Assembly: GCF_027409185.1 (NCBI RefSeq)
Contig: NC_084478.1
Location: 82,009,624 to 82,073,623, forward strand
Direction of reading: 5' to 3'
DNA length: 64,000 bases
DNA from: Cynocephalus volans
Taxonomy: Eukaryota; Chordata; Mammalia; Dermoptera; Cynocephalidae
Within the stretch, counting starts at the first letter, position 1. Each line of letters opens with the position of its first letter. Below, piece by piece: positions 37,641-51,000 of this stretch. Position numbers and translations under genes: made by a program. The notes below the pieces were generated by a model. The model saw only the letters and a program-made list of their open reading frames with translations. It was not told the origin of the DNA and made no database searches.

Positions 37641-39520
37641 GACACATGTTTTGTATTCCTAAAACACAGCCCTCCTTCTGTCCAATACCACTTTCTTTTG
37701 GAAAACTGCTCCTCTCTCCATTCCTGGAATTTTGGTTCTACTGGAGGTTGTGTCTCTAGCTACAGAAGTGGCTATGGGATCCAAGCCGCTACAATCTGAG
37801 TCCTTCCTTGGATTTTTTTCAGTTGAATCTAAGGAAGCCAATTTTGTTGTTTCAGGTGGCAAGGCTAGGATAAAATTAGTTCAAGCTGTGCAGTAAACCA
37901 CAGTTCCATCCTCCTAGTGAACCTTGAAGTTGTCCAGATTCTTTACCTGGTTTCTGCTTTCCCAGAGCTTTGATATTCACCTGTTCAGTTCTTTCTTTGA
38001 TTTAGTAAGTATCTTTCCGACATTGTTTTTCCCTACGTACAGTTAGTTTTCTATCATGTGTAGGTAAATTACATCTACTTCACTAAATTATATCAAGGGT
38101 ATCAAATGTTATTAAACGAGATAACATGGTAAATGCTTGGTACACATAGTAGACATTCAATTATTGAGTAGAGCTAGGAACAGGAATAAAGAAACAATTC
38201 TTGCTACTTATAACCTCACACCACTCTCTAGGTGTAGACTTGATAACTAGAGGGCCCTTTGTTCATTGGTAAAATTGGGCTTGCATATTTGAAGGAGTTA
38301 GGACCTAAATTACTCTGCAAATGAATGAAGGAGGCGATTTAGAACCAGCCAGGCTGATTTTGTTTGGGGGAGGGCAAGGAAGCCTCCTTTGCTTTAAGGT
38401 ACAGTGGGGAGGAAGTGCATTGAATGGGCAATATTATCTTCAAGGACAATTTCATGTGTGGACAGATGGTAAAAATAAATACGATATATTTCAAATATTT
38501 ACTCAATGTATAGTTTAGTAATTGATTATAATTAAACTAATTTGAAAATAATGAAAACATTAACTATAGTTCCTTACCCTTAGGATTGTGAAAATTTGTC
38601 GTATACTTTGATCACTCAAGTATATTTGGGCATATTTGGGCAAAGTTTTATCTATTGCATAATATCTTCTTCTGCCGATCCGTTTTTCTCATTTCTAATT
38701 AGCTAAAATCAATAGTCAAGAAAACAATGTTTCTAAAATTATTGTAAGGGAAAATAGATAAATTGGACATTTTAAAAAAATGTATCAGAATGCTTTGCCC
38801 TACCATGAATAAAACTCCTTCAGTTCAACAATTTTTTCTTAGTAATTGTCCTCTTCTGCCTTTTCAGTGTTGCCTCCGCATAATGTCAATATTTAGTTGT
38901 TTTGGTGGTTACCTCATTAACTCTAAAATATGCACTTACATCTATATTCCTTGAATTATCAGTATCAATTCTGTTTATTCCACTGATTCTCCACTGTGAA
39001 AGATGAGGAATTTAGCTCCAATTTCCTTCTCTAATCTCCAAATATCAGTTTCTTTTTAATTTTTAATGCCCATGTTAGTTACATTTATAACTTTCCATAT
39101 ACTTTGAGTTTTATTTCTTGAATAATGACTTTAGGCAGTATTTATTGATTTCCCACTTTGTAAGATGTAAAGTTTTATTCCTTCTCCCCATTTTGCTTTC
39201 AGACTCCATTGACTATATAAGACATTTTATGTTTATAGTTACTGCATTAACTTTACACCCTGTAATCGGCAGTATGTTCAGATGAGTACAGAGTTATATA
39301 AATTATTGCATGAGACTAGAGTACATCAGTCAGTATTTTTTAAACAGAGGTTCTATGAGTATTAAACTTTCTGAGTTCTTGCTTATTTGACAATATCTTT
39401 GTTTTCCTCACACACAACTGATACCTTAGTAGTACAGAATTCTAGCCCCTTCATTTGAATGATAAGACTTACTACAGGCTGTATTGGGGTTAGCAAATAA
39501 GGGGTGAGTTGGAGAGGTCA
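37641..39520. other. No gene seen
   Basis: AT-rich sequence with only short uninterpretable open frames and a weak MIR-end trace near 38110-38165. Confidence 0.5.
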
Positions 39521-39524
39521 TAAA

Positions 39525-40040
39525 TTTGTAGGGGAGGAAAAACTATTCCTCCACATTCTTAGGTTAAGTACTTGGGGGCCTGCAAATTAAACTGACAAAA
39601 GCCAGATTAACAGGAGGAAACAAAGGTGCATTCAGATGGATATGGTAGCTAGCCAACAACAACAAAAAAGTAACTAGTTGTTAAATGGTTACAGTTAGAG
39701 GCTTATATACCCATTTTAGTAAGGAAAAGGGAGGGAGTTTGAAAAGGCTCTTATGAGAAGAATAAACAGGTTTCTCTGGGAAAGACAAATGGGTTTTTCG
39801 GAGAACAAATGGGGGATGAGAAAGTTTGTGATAATGTTTGTTTATTAATGTGCAAGTGGTCTGGCTGTGAATCTCCCTGGAAAGGAGATTTATGGTAGCC
39901 TCACTTCCCAGAAGAACTTGCTGCTTTTAGTTGAATAAGGGAAAGGTTCTTTCAGCATCTGTTGAATCTCAAATGTCTTCAGCTTAAAATAATCTTTATA
40001 CCGACTTAGGGGTTCCCAGTGGGTCACCATAACCTCATTT
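39525..40040 (-). mobile_element. LTR-like sequence, antisense
   Basis: Blocks such as gcagattaacaggagg-like gccagattaacaggaggaaa, caaatgggggatgagaaagt, cacttcccagaagaacttgc and atcagtgggtcacc-like cccagtgggtcaccat resemble a decayed ERV LTR read on the minus strand. The family is not identified. Confidence 0.4.
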
Positions 40041-40059
40041 GAGGGTAATATTAGAAAAC

Positions 40060-40255
40060 GTGTTTTAGGCCTTTTACTCTATGCCAGTCACTATGCTAAG
40101 CATCTTGCATGTAACAACTCATTTAATCCAACAAAAACCCTATGAAGTGGATACTGTTATAATTTTCACTCTACAGAAGAAAGAATTAAGCAAGTTTAAG
40201 TAACTTGCCAAAGGTTTCAGAGCCGACAAATGACAGTCCTGAGATTTGAACATGT
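40060..40255 (-). mobile_element. MIR element (antisense)
   Basis: tatgccagtcactatgctaa, aactcatttaatccaacaaa, cctatgaagtggatactgtt and taagtaacttgccaaaggtt follow the MIR order in antisense, including its conserved core. Confidence 0.8.
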
Positions 40256-41889
40256 TTTCTAACATGATGTAGAGTTCCAAGGCAGTTTTCAAAGATTGTA
40301 CCAGCTACCACAACAATCTACCGAAGATTGTACTGATGATTCAGGTAAGGCTTGGTTATCAAATAATTAAATAGCAATATGACTATACTTTCCAGCTCAA
40401 GGCACTTTTCGGAGCATTGATGCCCTATAGGAGTTTACTGGTGGTTAAAACTATTCATATCATTGAGCAATCTGAAATATTTTAATGACTTGAAAGTTTT
40501 ATGTGGTGAGAGGCCAGAGGGGGAAAAAGATCATGAATTTCCATTATATATTGCTTGAATGAGTGAGAATCTCTACACTTAAAAATAACTATGAATTAAC
40601 ATCTGCAAATTACATATTTATAGTAACAGAGGTGCTGGTGGGGGGGGAACTCAGTTTATAAATAAGAAGATTATGATGATGTGAAAATCAGTAAGGTTAT
40701 TTTTTTCAACCAAGATTTACAAAAAAGAAAAATTGCTCCTGACGCAAGATCTGTTATACAGAACAGGGAAATTTTTTCAGAACATGAGTGGGGTAGGAAT
40801 GGAAACATTCTATTGAAATGACTGAAAACTTTAAACAAATAGATTGAGGCTTTGATGATTTAAGACATCAAGGGTTTAGTAGTCTGAGGATGAAAGAAAA
40901 TGGATTCTATATTCCTTTATCCAGCCACACTTCAAAATACACATCCCCAGGTCACCCATTTAATAACACTATGCATTTCTCAAGGCTCTCATTGCTCCTT
41001 GGGAAGCATAACTTGTGGTATATACTCTCCCAAGACATTATCTTTGAAAAAGGCAACAGTAAGAGGAGTACTGCTTACCTTTTGAATATAATATTCTTGT
41101 GAACAAAATTATTGGTAAACTTAAGCTTAGAGTAAAACTCGGTTATGACTTCATTTAATGGTAGATTAATATTAAGCCTGTTGGCAGACACTGTAACTTT
41201 ACTACCGGAGACATTTTGACCCTATTACTGGGGAAGAAATGCAAATATGCAGTCATCAGATATCATCCCCTTTGGACATTATGGAGGAATTTAATTTTAT
41301 ATATATATATGATACCATACAACACCAATTGGTTATTAAACACTATAGGACACCTTTGAAATACACCTTAGTTTGAAGGAAGCTTTATTATGTGATGATC
41401 CTCACTTTTGATAAGCCTCACTATGTGCTGGTAAGTAAATGGATGGTCAGCACTATAAAAATTGAGAAAGAGACCAACCATGACATAGCTGGTGCATTCT
41501 ACTTGTAACAGTTTACCAGAATTTTGGTATTTATTAAGGGAAAAAATGATTTAAAAAAAAAAAAGAATATGGGGACCCAAAATTGTACTAAGATTGTTAT
41601 AGAACTCAGGCCAAATATGGGTAAATAAGAATTCAAGGGGACTCTGTAACATATGAAATAGATTTGGGGAGATATATTGAGGCTAATTTCAAAAGGCAAG
41701 ACCTTGGTTGAAAAGCTAATCTTTTACAGACTTAAAAAGAAATAATTACATGTGCAAATGAAGCTTCAAAGAAATGTAGAAGGAAGTCCCACGAACACTT
41801 TAACCAGCCACTGTCAATGATGGCATCTTGCCTAACTATAGTGCAATAACAAAGTCAGAAAATTAACATTGGTACAATCTACAGAGCTT
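40256..41889. other. No gene seen
   Basis: AT-rich sequence with a G-run near 40639-40647, a short TA run near 41299-41310, and no convincing coding frame. Confidence 0.5.
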
Positions 41890-43455
41890 CTTCAGATTTC
41901 AATAGTTTTTCATGCCCTCTGTGTGTGTGTGTTTAGTTCTATGCAATTTTATCCTATGTGCAGCCCCATGTAACTACCACAACTATCAAGACACAGAACT
42001 GTTCAATTGCTACAAGGCCCCCTCCTGCTACTACTTTATAGCCGTACCACCCTCTCATGCCACCCCAACTTTTAATCCCTGGCAAACATTAATCTTTTTT
42101 CCATCTCTATAATTCCATTATATATATGGAATCATCCACTATTTAACACTTTGAGGTTGGCTTTTTTTCTCAGCAAAACTCCCTTGATGTCCTTCCAGGT
42201 CGCCATGTTTATCAATAGTTTATTCCTTTTTATTGCTGAGTAATATTCCATAGTATGGACTAACCACTTTTTATTTAATTCACCCGTTGAAGGACATTTT
42301 CATTGTTTCTAGTTTGGGGCTATTACAAATAAACTACTGTGAACATTCATGTACAGGTTTTTGTGTTAATATAGGTTTTCATTTCTCTGGGATAATTGGT
42401 AAATACGTTTTCAGATTGAGAAGAAAATGTCAAGCTATTCTCTAGAATGGCTGTACTGCTTATATTCCCATTAGCAATGTATGAATGATACAATTGATCT
42501 ACATCTTTGCAGCATTTGATGTTATCAATTTTTTTTATTTTAGGCATTCTGATAAGTTTTAAGTAATATCTCATTGTGGTTTTAATTTGCATTTTCCTAA
42601 TGGCTAATTATGGTGAACATGTTTTCATGTGCATATTTTCCATCTGGATATCCTTTACAAGAAGATGTCTACCTATGTCTATTGCACATTTTATAATTGG
42701 GTTGGTTTTATTTGTTTTTTTATTTTGTTTTTATTGTGATAAAACATACATTACATAAAATTTACCATTTAAGCAATTTCTAAAGATAGAATTCTGTGGC
42801 ATTAAGTACATTCACAGTGCTGTACAGCCATCACCACTATTTTCAGAACTTTACCATCATCCCCCAGAGAAACTGTACGCGTTAAGCAATAACTTCCCAT
42901 TCCCATCCCCCTCTCCCCCCCAGCCCCTGGAAACCTCTATTATACCTTCTGGCTCTACGAATTTGCCTATTCTAGGTGTCTCATGTAAGTGGAATCATAT
43001 AATAATTTGTCTTTTTGTGTCTGGTTTATCTCACTTCGCCTAACGTTTTCAAGTTTCATCCATGTTGTAGCATGTGTCAGAATTTGATTCCTTTTTAAGG
43101 CTGAATAATATTTCATTGTACAGTCATGTGTTGCTTAACAACTATTCCATCATCGTGACCCCTCCTCCTCAATGGGTTTCAGGTTTTATGCTTAAGTCTT
43201 TAATACATTTTGAATTGATTATTGTGTATGGCGTGTGGTAAGGGTACAATTTCTTTTGCATATCAGTAGTCAGTTTTCCCAAAACCATGTAGAAAAGAGA
43301 CCATCCTTTGCCCACTGTATTTTTGACACCTTTGCCAAAAATCAATTGACTATAGATATGTGTGTTTATTTCAGTGCTCTCTATCGTGTGCCATTGGTCA
43401 ATGTGTCTATTTTTATGGCAGTACCATTTTTAAATTACTTTTGCTTTGTAGCATA
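41890..43455 (-). mobile_element. Several antisense L1M fragments
   Basis: 41890-42712 is an L1M 3' end running into antisense ORF2. 42713-43118 is a second L1M 3' UTR (tgataaaacatacattacat, cacagtgctgtacagccatc). 43140-43455 is antisense ORF2 (ttttgaattgattattgtgt). A short phrase at 43119-43140 (acagtcatgtgttgcttaac) resembles a DNA-transposon end. Confidence 0.7.
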
Positions 43456-43735
43456 CAGATGATCCTTTATTTGTGATGGAGTTACATTCCAATAAGCCCA
43501 TTGTAAGTTGAAAATATGATAAGTTGAAAATGCATTTAATACACCTAAACTATCTAACGTTGTAGCTTAGCCTAGCCTACCTTAAAGATGCTCAGAACAC
43601 TTACATTAACCTACAGTTGTGCAAAATCATCTAACGCAAAGCTTATTTTATAACAAAGTGCTGAATATTTCCAAGTCATACTCCCGCTTATTATGATACA
43701 CCTATACTGTGTACAACTGAAAATATGTTAACTCT
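43455..43735 (+). mobile_element. DNA-transposon-like repeat fragment
   Basis: atggagttacattccaataa, gcccattgtaagttgaaaat, cacctaaactatctaacg and tagcttagcctagcctacct form a familiar mammalian repeat that I associate with a DNA transposon family, though I cannot name the subfamily. Confidence 0.4.
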
Positions 43736-43984
43736 TTCCCCAAAGAGGCTACAAGGTCCTTAGATGATATTCTCTCTTCTCCTTTGATATCCTGTGACTT
43801 GAATACAATAATATACAGTTAACCATTAATAATACATCTTATGTTAGATGATAAGGGAATAAAAAAAGAAGTAGATAAAAGTATTTGGTCAATATAAATA
43901 GAAACACATTCATAAATTAAGAAAAAATATTCATAACTATTTCAGTACTTATTTATGCAACTGGTTACATGGTCACAGATAGTA

Positions 43985-45506
43985 TTTATAACTACCTTCT
44001 TCCACTATCCGTTCTGTATCCCCTTGGCCCTCAGAAAGCAGTTCAGCTCTTTGTCATTCTATTCTTTGTGAGGTAACCCAAACCTTTGTTTCTGAAAGGT
44101 CTGGGACATTAACCATCCTGCCTGAGTTGAGTTGATATAGTTTTGCATTTAATTTAATCACAGGACATGGTAGTGTTAAGAGATACCCTAAGAGATATCC
44201 TGTATTCAAGGCATACTCTTTCTTACCTCTGTTGTGGAGCAGCACCTAATTTCCATTTGGTAATTAGAATCAATCACCTAAGCCAATCTGATAACCTCCT
44301 TCTTTGCCTGTTGACTCAGAGGCATGAAGAGTTGAAAGTAGCCAGGTGGCAGCCTTAACTTCCAGTTCAATGGGATAATTGCTGTGTCTCCTAGTGGAAG
44401 CATTCCTCCTTCTGGAATGAAGACCTCTAGACCAGAAGATCATAAAGTTGCAGAAACAGGAAGCAAAATTTTTGCTGTTTCACTAGGGGTAATGGTGAGT
44501 AGTGCCACTCCCATTTCCAACCCTTAATTCCTGGACCTATGAATCCTGGCTATGGGAAAAATATTGCCACATATTGGGTGCTGATTTAGAGCATATACAG
44601 CCATCTAGAGAACCTTGCCCCAGCCTTGAAGGTTATTGTCAACTAGTGGAACTTTAACTGTGACTTCATAAGGTCATTTCACTGTTCCATCAGACCAGCT
44701 GCTTTAGGATGATGGGGAACATGGTAAGGCCAGTGAATTCTATGAGCATGAGCCCATTGCTGCACTTCTTTGGATGTGAAGTGAGTTCCTTGGTCAGAAG
44801 CAATGCTGTGTGGAATACCATGATGGTGAATAAGCCATTCCTTGAGTCTATAGATGGTAGGTTTGGCAGAAGCATTTTGTGCAGGGAAGACAAATCCATA
44901 TGCAGAGTAAGTGTCTATTCCATTAAAGACAAAACACTACCTCTTCCACGATGGAAGTGGTACAATATAATCAACCCGCCACCAGGTAGCTGGCTGATCA
45001 CCCCGGGGGAATGGTGCTATATCAGGGGCTCAGTGTTGGTCTCTGCTGTTGGCTGATTGGACGCTCAAAGATGGCCATAGCCAGGTTTGCCTTGGTGAGT
45101 GGAACTCCATGTTGCTGAGCTCATGCATAACCATCATCCCTGCCACCATGGCCACTTTGCTCATGAGCCCATTGGGCAATTATAGGGGTGGCTGGGGAAA
45201 GAGGCTGATTAGTATCCCCAGAATGGGTCATCCTACTCATCTGATTATTAAAATCCTCTTCTGCTGAGGTCACCTTTTAGTGGGCATTCAACATAAGAGC
45301 AAATACCTTCACATCCTTTCCCTACTCAGATAGGTCCATTCACATATCTCTTCCTCAAATTTCCTTGTCACCAATTTTCCAATTATGCTCCTTCCAAGTC
45401 TCTGGCCATCTGGCCAAAACATTGGCTACAGCCCATGAATCAGAATATAATCGCACATTTGGCCATTTCTCTGTCCAAGCAAAATGCACAACCAGGTACA
45501 CTGTGC
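43985..45506 (-). pseudogene. ERV-L pol remnant: RNase H C-terminal half, integrase, 3' end
   Basis: At 45355-45558 the minus strand reads an RNase H segment with the motif LYSDSWAVANVL and WKEHNWKIGDKEI. Integrase-like sequence follows at 44690-44899, where the frame includes a broken catalytic-core region. The 44054-44245 frame belongs to the pol 3' end. Integrase would join viral DNA to the chromosome. Here stops and frameshifts prevent any product. Confidence 0.75.
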
Positions 45507-45620
45507 AAAATTCTGTGCCTGAGCTCTCTCTTCTCTCACTGCTTCCACCATCTTGCAATGTGAGACCTCTGGGTCACTGTTGCCACCACCAATGGACTTT
45601 GGATTTCCCAGCCTCAGAAA

Positions 45621-46985
45621 CTCAAATGCCATGGGGATTGGAATGTTGAGATATACATCCCAGCTGAGCATGCCATCTGCTTGAACTGAACAAACAAGAC
45701 CCAGAACAAGTTCCACATCTGGATGTCTGGATGGGGGGAGTTCCAGGTGCTTTGGGAACATGGACAAGAGAGGCTCAACTTTGACGGAGCTGTTGAGCAT
45801 GGTCTTCTAGAGGAAGTTCCACTTAAGCTGGTCCTGGGAGATTTTGTGTCAAACTTTGAAAAGCCGTTTGCACTACAAGACTGTGTAATAAATTTCTCCC
45901 ACACCCTGGGGATACACTTGCTTGTTGGGGACCTTGAAGCAGCAGGTCAGAAAAAATGTGGGCAATAGAGAAGGCTGTGGAGAAAGCCTGCAGAAGAGGG
46001 GGTCCTCCTAATGGATGATCTCACAATGTGGCACCGACACTGTGGACTCAAGGGAAAGGCAGCAAAACTAAACCCATCGTGTTGCTTCTCTCTCCCAAGC
46101 AGTTCCACCCACTACAAAAATTCCCCCAGAAACCTTGATCATCCTTGACTGAAGACAGATGACCACATTCCAGATCGAGAAGGCATGCACCTTCCCTGAC
46201 CAGAGGAACTATTAAGAGCATTCTCATATCAGCCAGACATCAAGTTGCCCATGTTGGTAGGTGACACACAAGAGCAAACAGGCTTCCTCATCCATCATGT
46301 GCACAGTAGCATCGATCATTCCTGTTCACCACAGTTGACTAGAAAGTCCTCCTGAAATGCTACTGTTTGACAGCTCTGGGAGCAGGAAGAGCCCACCCTT
46401 TTCACATGTGAGTGGCTGTTTGGCAAACTAAAGCATGGTCTAACATTATTGTGAAAAGTTCCCATGGCTGCAGCCACAAACAGGTTGCTGAAAGGCTGCA
46501 GGCAGAACTACATTTCATTTTGGATGTAGATATCGACACCTGGGAAACAATTCAAACTGTTTCTATCAGATTTGAAAACCAAAACAGTCTTGGCAGATTG
46601 TTGCCAATGGGGAGAATAGTCGCAAAATTAATTACATGGAAAACAACTTTTCCTTCTAATAGAACAATGAAAAAATAAGCATATTGGATGAGGGAGCAAC
46701 TAAATCACTAAGTTTGAGTGGCAATTGTCAGTTGAGCTCTGTATTTATGAATGTGAGAATTTAGTTCCTTCCAGAATTGTTTGAAAGAGATCCTGTTCTT
46801 TTGCCTCCCCTAAGTCTGATCAAATGAGCTATCAACACACAACCCTGTCACATTGGTGTCACTTGCTCTTATAGGCAATTTTCCATAGTGCTTCACAGTA
46901 ATGAGAGGGAGTTCCTTCCTCCATTTGTCTTTTGCCTTTCGTTTCCCAAACCTGTTTCTGAATGCACAAGAATATTTGGAATCTG
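45621..46985 (+). other. Unassigned part of the retroposed block, with an 81-codon frame
   Basis: The frame at 45723-45968 starts MSGWGEFQVLWEHGQERLNF and has a protein-like composition, and the opposite strand is also open (45426-45904). I recognise neither. 46000-46985 shows no coding signal. It may be part of a non-coding RNA copy or of an old processed sequence. Confidence 0.3.
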
Positions 46986-46989
46986 GCTG

Positions 46990-47130
46990 ATTTATTTAGT
47001 GGAAGGACTAGGGACTTAAGAGTCAGAAAGAGTGGATTCAAATCCTTGCTTTGTCACTCTCTGGCTTTTGGCTAGTTCTGAACTGCATTGAGCCTTAGTG
47101 TTCTCATCTGTAAATGGGTATGCATTACCC
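46990..47130 (+). mobile_element. MIR element
   Basis: gtggattcaaatccttgctt, tgtcactctctggc and ttctcatctgtaaatgggta follow the MIR order in sense orientation. Confidence 0.75.
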
Positions 47131-47390
47131 ATAAAGAATTCTACATAACAAACCACCCCAAAATGTAGTGACTTAAAACAACAGGCATTTATTTAGCTCA
47201 TGAGTCAGTAGTTGAATGGTTCTCTGACCAGTATGAGCCACACTGATCTCAGCACATTCTTTTAGCCAAAGTAAATCACAAGATTCAATGGTGGGGAAAT
47301 AGACTTCTTTGAAGGACGTGCAAAAAGAAGTGAGTACAGGGAAGAGGGAGTTGTGTCCATTTTATAATCTACTACACTACCTTATGGGAG
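47131..47390. mobile_element. Old mammalian interspersed repeat
   Basis: ataacaaaccaccccaaaat followed by gtagtgacttaaaacaacag and, 150 bp on, gtggggaaatagacttcttt are phrases of a widespread ancient mammalian repeat. I cannot assign the class securely by eye. Confidence 0.5.
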
Positions 47391-49020
47391 TAAGTGTGGT
47401 AATATGAGGGTACTATAAAAAGCTCACAGAAAATAGAATTGAAAGGTAATGTGAATCTTTTCATGAACTATCTGTAGTATCCTCATGTATGGAGAGTGCA
47501 GCTGTTATATCACCTGTGCATTCAGAAAACATTTGCAGAGTGCCTACTATTTGTTCAGTGTAACAGTTGACACTGTGAGTGTAGAGATAAGTAAATGTAG
47601 AGATAAGTAAAATCTCATTCCCAACCTCAAGAAGCATACAATCTTAGTAAATAAGATGCACGCTGAAGCGATTGTAGGTCACCTCACAAAGTGCAAATTG
47701 TCTTAAGAGAGACATAGATAAAATACTATGGGTTTTCAGAAGAGGGAGAGATTAAACTAAGAGGCTCTGGGAAGGAATTCTAGTCCCAGCCTATGCTCTG
47801 CTTAATGTTCCCCTCTATTTAATTTTAATTATTGATCTCCCCAGGCTATCAATAATGATATGGTGCAGGAAGCCCAGTCCAGATGGGTGAAATGTTTTAA
47901 ACTGGAGCAATTTAAGGCATATTAAGTATTTGAAAATTGCCAGCCATCTAGATTCTATACACCCATGCTAATATGGTTGGAGCAAAACCATCTTACTGTC
48001 TTGCAGGATAATAGTAATCCTCCTAAATTTACCTCTCTGATTAAAATAATTACTACTAATCCAGGAGTCCCTCAATCTCATTAACTTGAACACTTAATTT
48101 CCAGGGACAGCCAGAAGGTACAAATTACACTTTTAGTAGGTTTTTCTGAAAATAGTTCTTCTTTTTTCTTTTACTCCTCACACTTTGGAACTTTCAAAGT
48201 GACTGAATTAACAGTGTGCTAGAGGGGATTAAAAAAACCCCAAATCTTAAAACTGGGAAAGGGCTTCACTAGCAGTGTGCAGAGAGCCTTAGTGGAGCCA
48301 GGACTGGGTGAGAGGAAATCGTGGTTATAGTCTTCTGGCAGTTGATGCCATGTCAGGGGACCTTAGGCCATTTCTCTGCCTGAGTCTGTGTTTCTTCAAA
48401 TCCAACCAGGGTATGATTATCTCAGGCCTTGATCCCTTACATGTGGAGTCATGAGCTAATGTCTGTTCTGTGTACGGACTTTCTTGAAAGGAAAAGTGCT
48501 ACCTAAATACATGGTACTTGTATTACTGTAAGGTGCTTGGAATCTTAATAGCTTTTTCAACTGCATCCGAAGTGGGCTTTTCTTTGCAAATGCTTTAAGT
48601 GGCTGAGAATCAAGGCTGAAAAGGGCATTGTTTCTCTCTCCTATGCCTAGAATAGGATGGCTACACATTTTTAGAGTGTGCCCAATTTGCCCATTTAATG
48701 GAGGGCTCCACAAATATCCCAGTCATTGAAATTCTACGTAACTTAGATAATGGCTAAGACAATATTGCATTGCTCTTTACAAGATAATAATTTTCCATCT
48801 AAAAGTCTACTTGGCTAAACAGATGATCAACCAATTAAGAGAACCTTCAAGTTACACATAAATATTTGGCTCTGAATAACATTCACGAGGTACCAGTTTT
48901 GCTCTTGGTTAATATTCATTGAGCTGTCTCAATATAATAAGTTGCTGCATGAATTGGAATTTTTGACAAAAATAATAGTAAAGTTTTAGTCTGCCAACTT
49001 TCTTTCTCCTAGATTCTTAA
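47391..49020. other. No gene seen (right part of the retroposed block)
   Basis: A trace of an old repeat with gagtgcctactatttgttca lies at 47515-47640. The remainder is unassigned. Minus-strand frame 48456-48713 has no recognisable domain. Confidence 0.45.
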
Positions 49021-49056
49021 ATTACATTAAACTTCTCAGTTCATTTAAAAAAAAAA

Positions 49057-51000
49057 TATTCTGCACCCTGAGAAGAATTCTCTTCACCACTGTCCTTCAG
49101 AGAAGTCCCAGAAAGGGACCGCAGTGCTGCAGCTCTCCACTTTCGGGTGGTGCCTGCATATTGTGCCGAACCATCTATAAACCAGGCCTTAGTCTTTTCT
49201 TCTTCTGTCAGTTGATCATAGGGTATATTCCATGAGGCCATAGGTGCAGGCCAGGAGAGAGAAGGCAGCGTAGCAAGAGTAGGAACCATGGGCATTTGGG
49301 CTACTTCATGTAACTTACTTGTGCCTTCAGGACCTGCTAGGGCCTAATCACATATATACCACTTCCATTTTATGACGCAGTGCTTCTTTGCACACCCAAC
49401 TTATGACTTGCTGGGTCAGATAACACCCGGTTCATGACGGGCAGCTCAGATCACATGGTAACTTGGTGGCCCATAGTCAAGCATTCAGTTTTTACTAAGG
49501 CACTGTAGCAGCCCAAGGGTTGTTTCTCATAAGGAGACTAGTTATCTACAGATGATGGCAGGGTCTTGCTCCAAAATCCTAAGGGTCTCCACTGTGATTC
49601 ATCTATAGGGGCCTGCCAAAGGCTACAAACAGAATCCCTACCTGCCACTGACAACTCAAGTACCATTGGGTCTGCTGGATCATATGGCACAAGGGGCAGA
49701 GCAGTTTGCACAGCAGCCTGGACCTGTTGCAGAGCCTTCTCCTATTCTGGGCCCCACTCACCCTAGCAGCTTTTTTTGTCACTCAGTTGATGGGCCAGAG
49801 TAACACCCAAATTAGGAATGTGTTGCCTCCAAATTCCAAATAGGCCCACTAGGTGTTGTGTCTCTTTCTTGATTGTAGGAGGGGCCAGATGCTACAACTT
49901 ATCCTTCACCTTAGAAGGGACGTGTTGACATGACTCTGGCCAGTGAACCCCTAGGATTTTTTTTTTTTATTATTTAAACATAATTGAGAATACATACTTG
50001 TGGAGTACAGAGTTGAATATCAATATCTGTATACAATTTGCGATGACCAAATCTGAATAATTAGCATATTCATCGTTAAAAAATATAATCATTCTTTGAA
50101 ATTTAACTGACGTAGGAGGCCTTTGAATTTTAGTCAAATTTATTTCCCATCCTCTGACACGCAAATATCTTATCAGTAAGTCCAGAGTAGTTGCTACTTC
50201 ATGCTCACTAGGTCCAATCAACAAAATGTCACCAGTGTAATGGACCAGTATGATGTCTTGTGGAAGGGAAAGATAGGATTCCTGTGAACTAAACTGTGGC
50301 ATAGGGCTGGAGAGTTGATATACCCCTAAGGTGGGACAATGAAGGTATACTGCTGGACTTGCCAGCTGAAAGCAAACTGCTTCTGGTGGGCCTTATAAAG
50401 ACAGTTGGAGAAAAAGGCATTTGCCAGATCAATAGCTGCATACTAGGTACCCAGAAATGTGTTAATTTGCTCAAGCAATGAAACCATATCTGTTACAGCA
50501 GCTGCAACTGGAGTCATCACTTGGTTAAGCTTACAATAATCCACTGTCATTCTCTAAGATCCACTTGTCTTCTACACAGGCCAAGCAGGAGAGCTGAGTA
50601 GGTATGTGCTGGGAATCACCACCCCTACATCTTTCAAGTCCTTGATAGTAGCACTAATCTCTGCAATCCCTCCAGGGATGCAATATTGTTTTTGATTTGC
50701 TATTTTCCTAGGTGGAGGCAAATCTAACAGCTTCCATTTGGTCTTTCCCACCATAATAGTCCTCACTCTACAGATCAGGAAACTAGTGTGGGGATGAGTC
50801 TGCCAGCTGTATGTCTATTCCAATTATGCATTCCAGAACTGGGGAAACAACCACAAGATGGGTTTGGAGACCCACTGGACTCACTGTGAGTCAGACCTGG
50901 GCTAAAACTCTACTAATCACTTGACCCTTTTAGCCTCTATTCCAACTGAAAGGCCACTGTGACATTTTAGTTCTCCTGGAATCAATGTCAGTTCAGATCC
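49057..51000 (-). pseudogene. ERV-L pol remnant: RT and RNase H N-terminal half
   Basis: The frame at 49970-50302 contains an RT palm-like stretch ([20 protein letters not shown], with the second catalytic acidic position recognisable), followed by thumb-region residues. RNase H begins at 49295 (EEEKTKAWFIDGSAQYAGTT) and is cut at 49057. An L1 tail (49958-50105) interrupts the frame. Reverse transcriptase and RNase H copy viral RNA into DNA. The many stops and shifts mean no enzyme is made. Confidence 0.8.
49958..50105 (-). mobile_element. Short L1 3'-UTR insertion in ERV-L pol
   Basis: T-run at 49960-49969 followed by gtggagtacagagttgaata, matching the L1 tails at 5700 and 14741. It is a strongly 5'-truncated copy. 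Confidence 0.8.

Larger units (their letters stand above)
45524..49054 (+). mobile_element. 3.5-kb polyadenylated retroposed block inside ERV-L RNase H
   Basis: ERV-L RNase H stops at 49057 and resumes at 45506. The flanks aaaattctgtgcctgag (45507-45523) and aatattctgcaccctgag (49055-49072) look like a diverged target duplication. The right end has a ten-A run (49047-49056) 20 bp after an attaaa signal (49026-49031), so the block is on the plus strand. It begins with part of a MaLR LTR (about 45524-45620) and then carries unassigned sequence, a MIR and another old repeat. No L1 ORF is seen in it. I infer a retroposed, apparently unspliced non-coding transcript. Confidence 0.6.
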
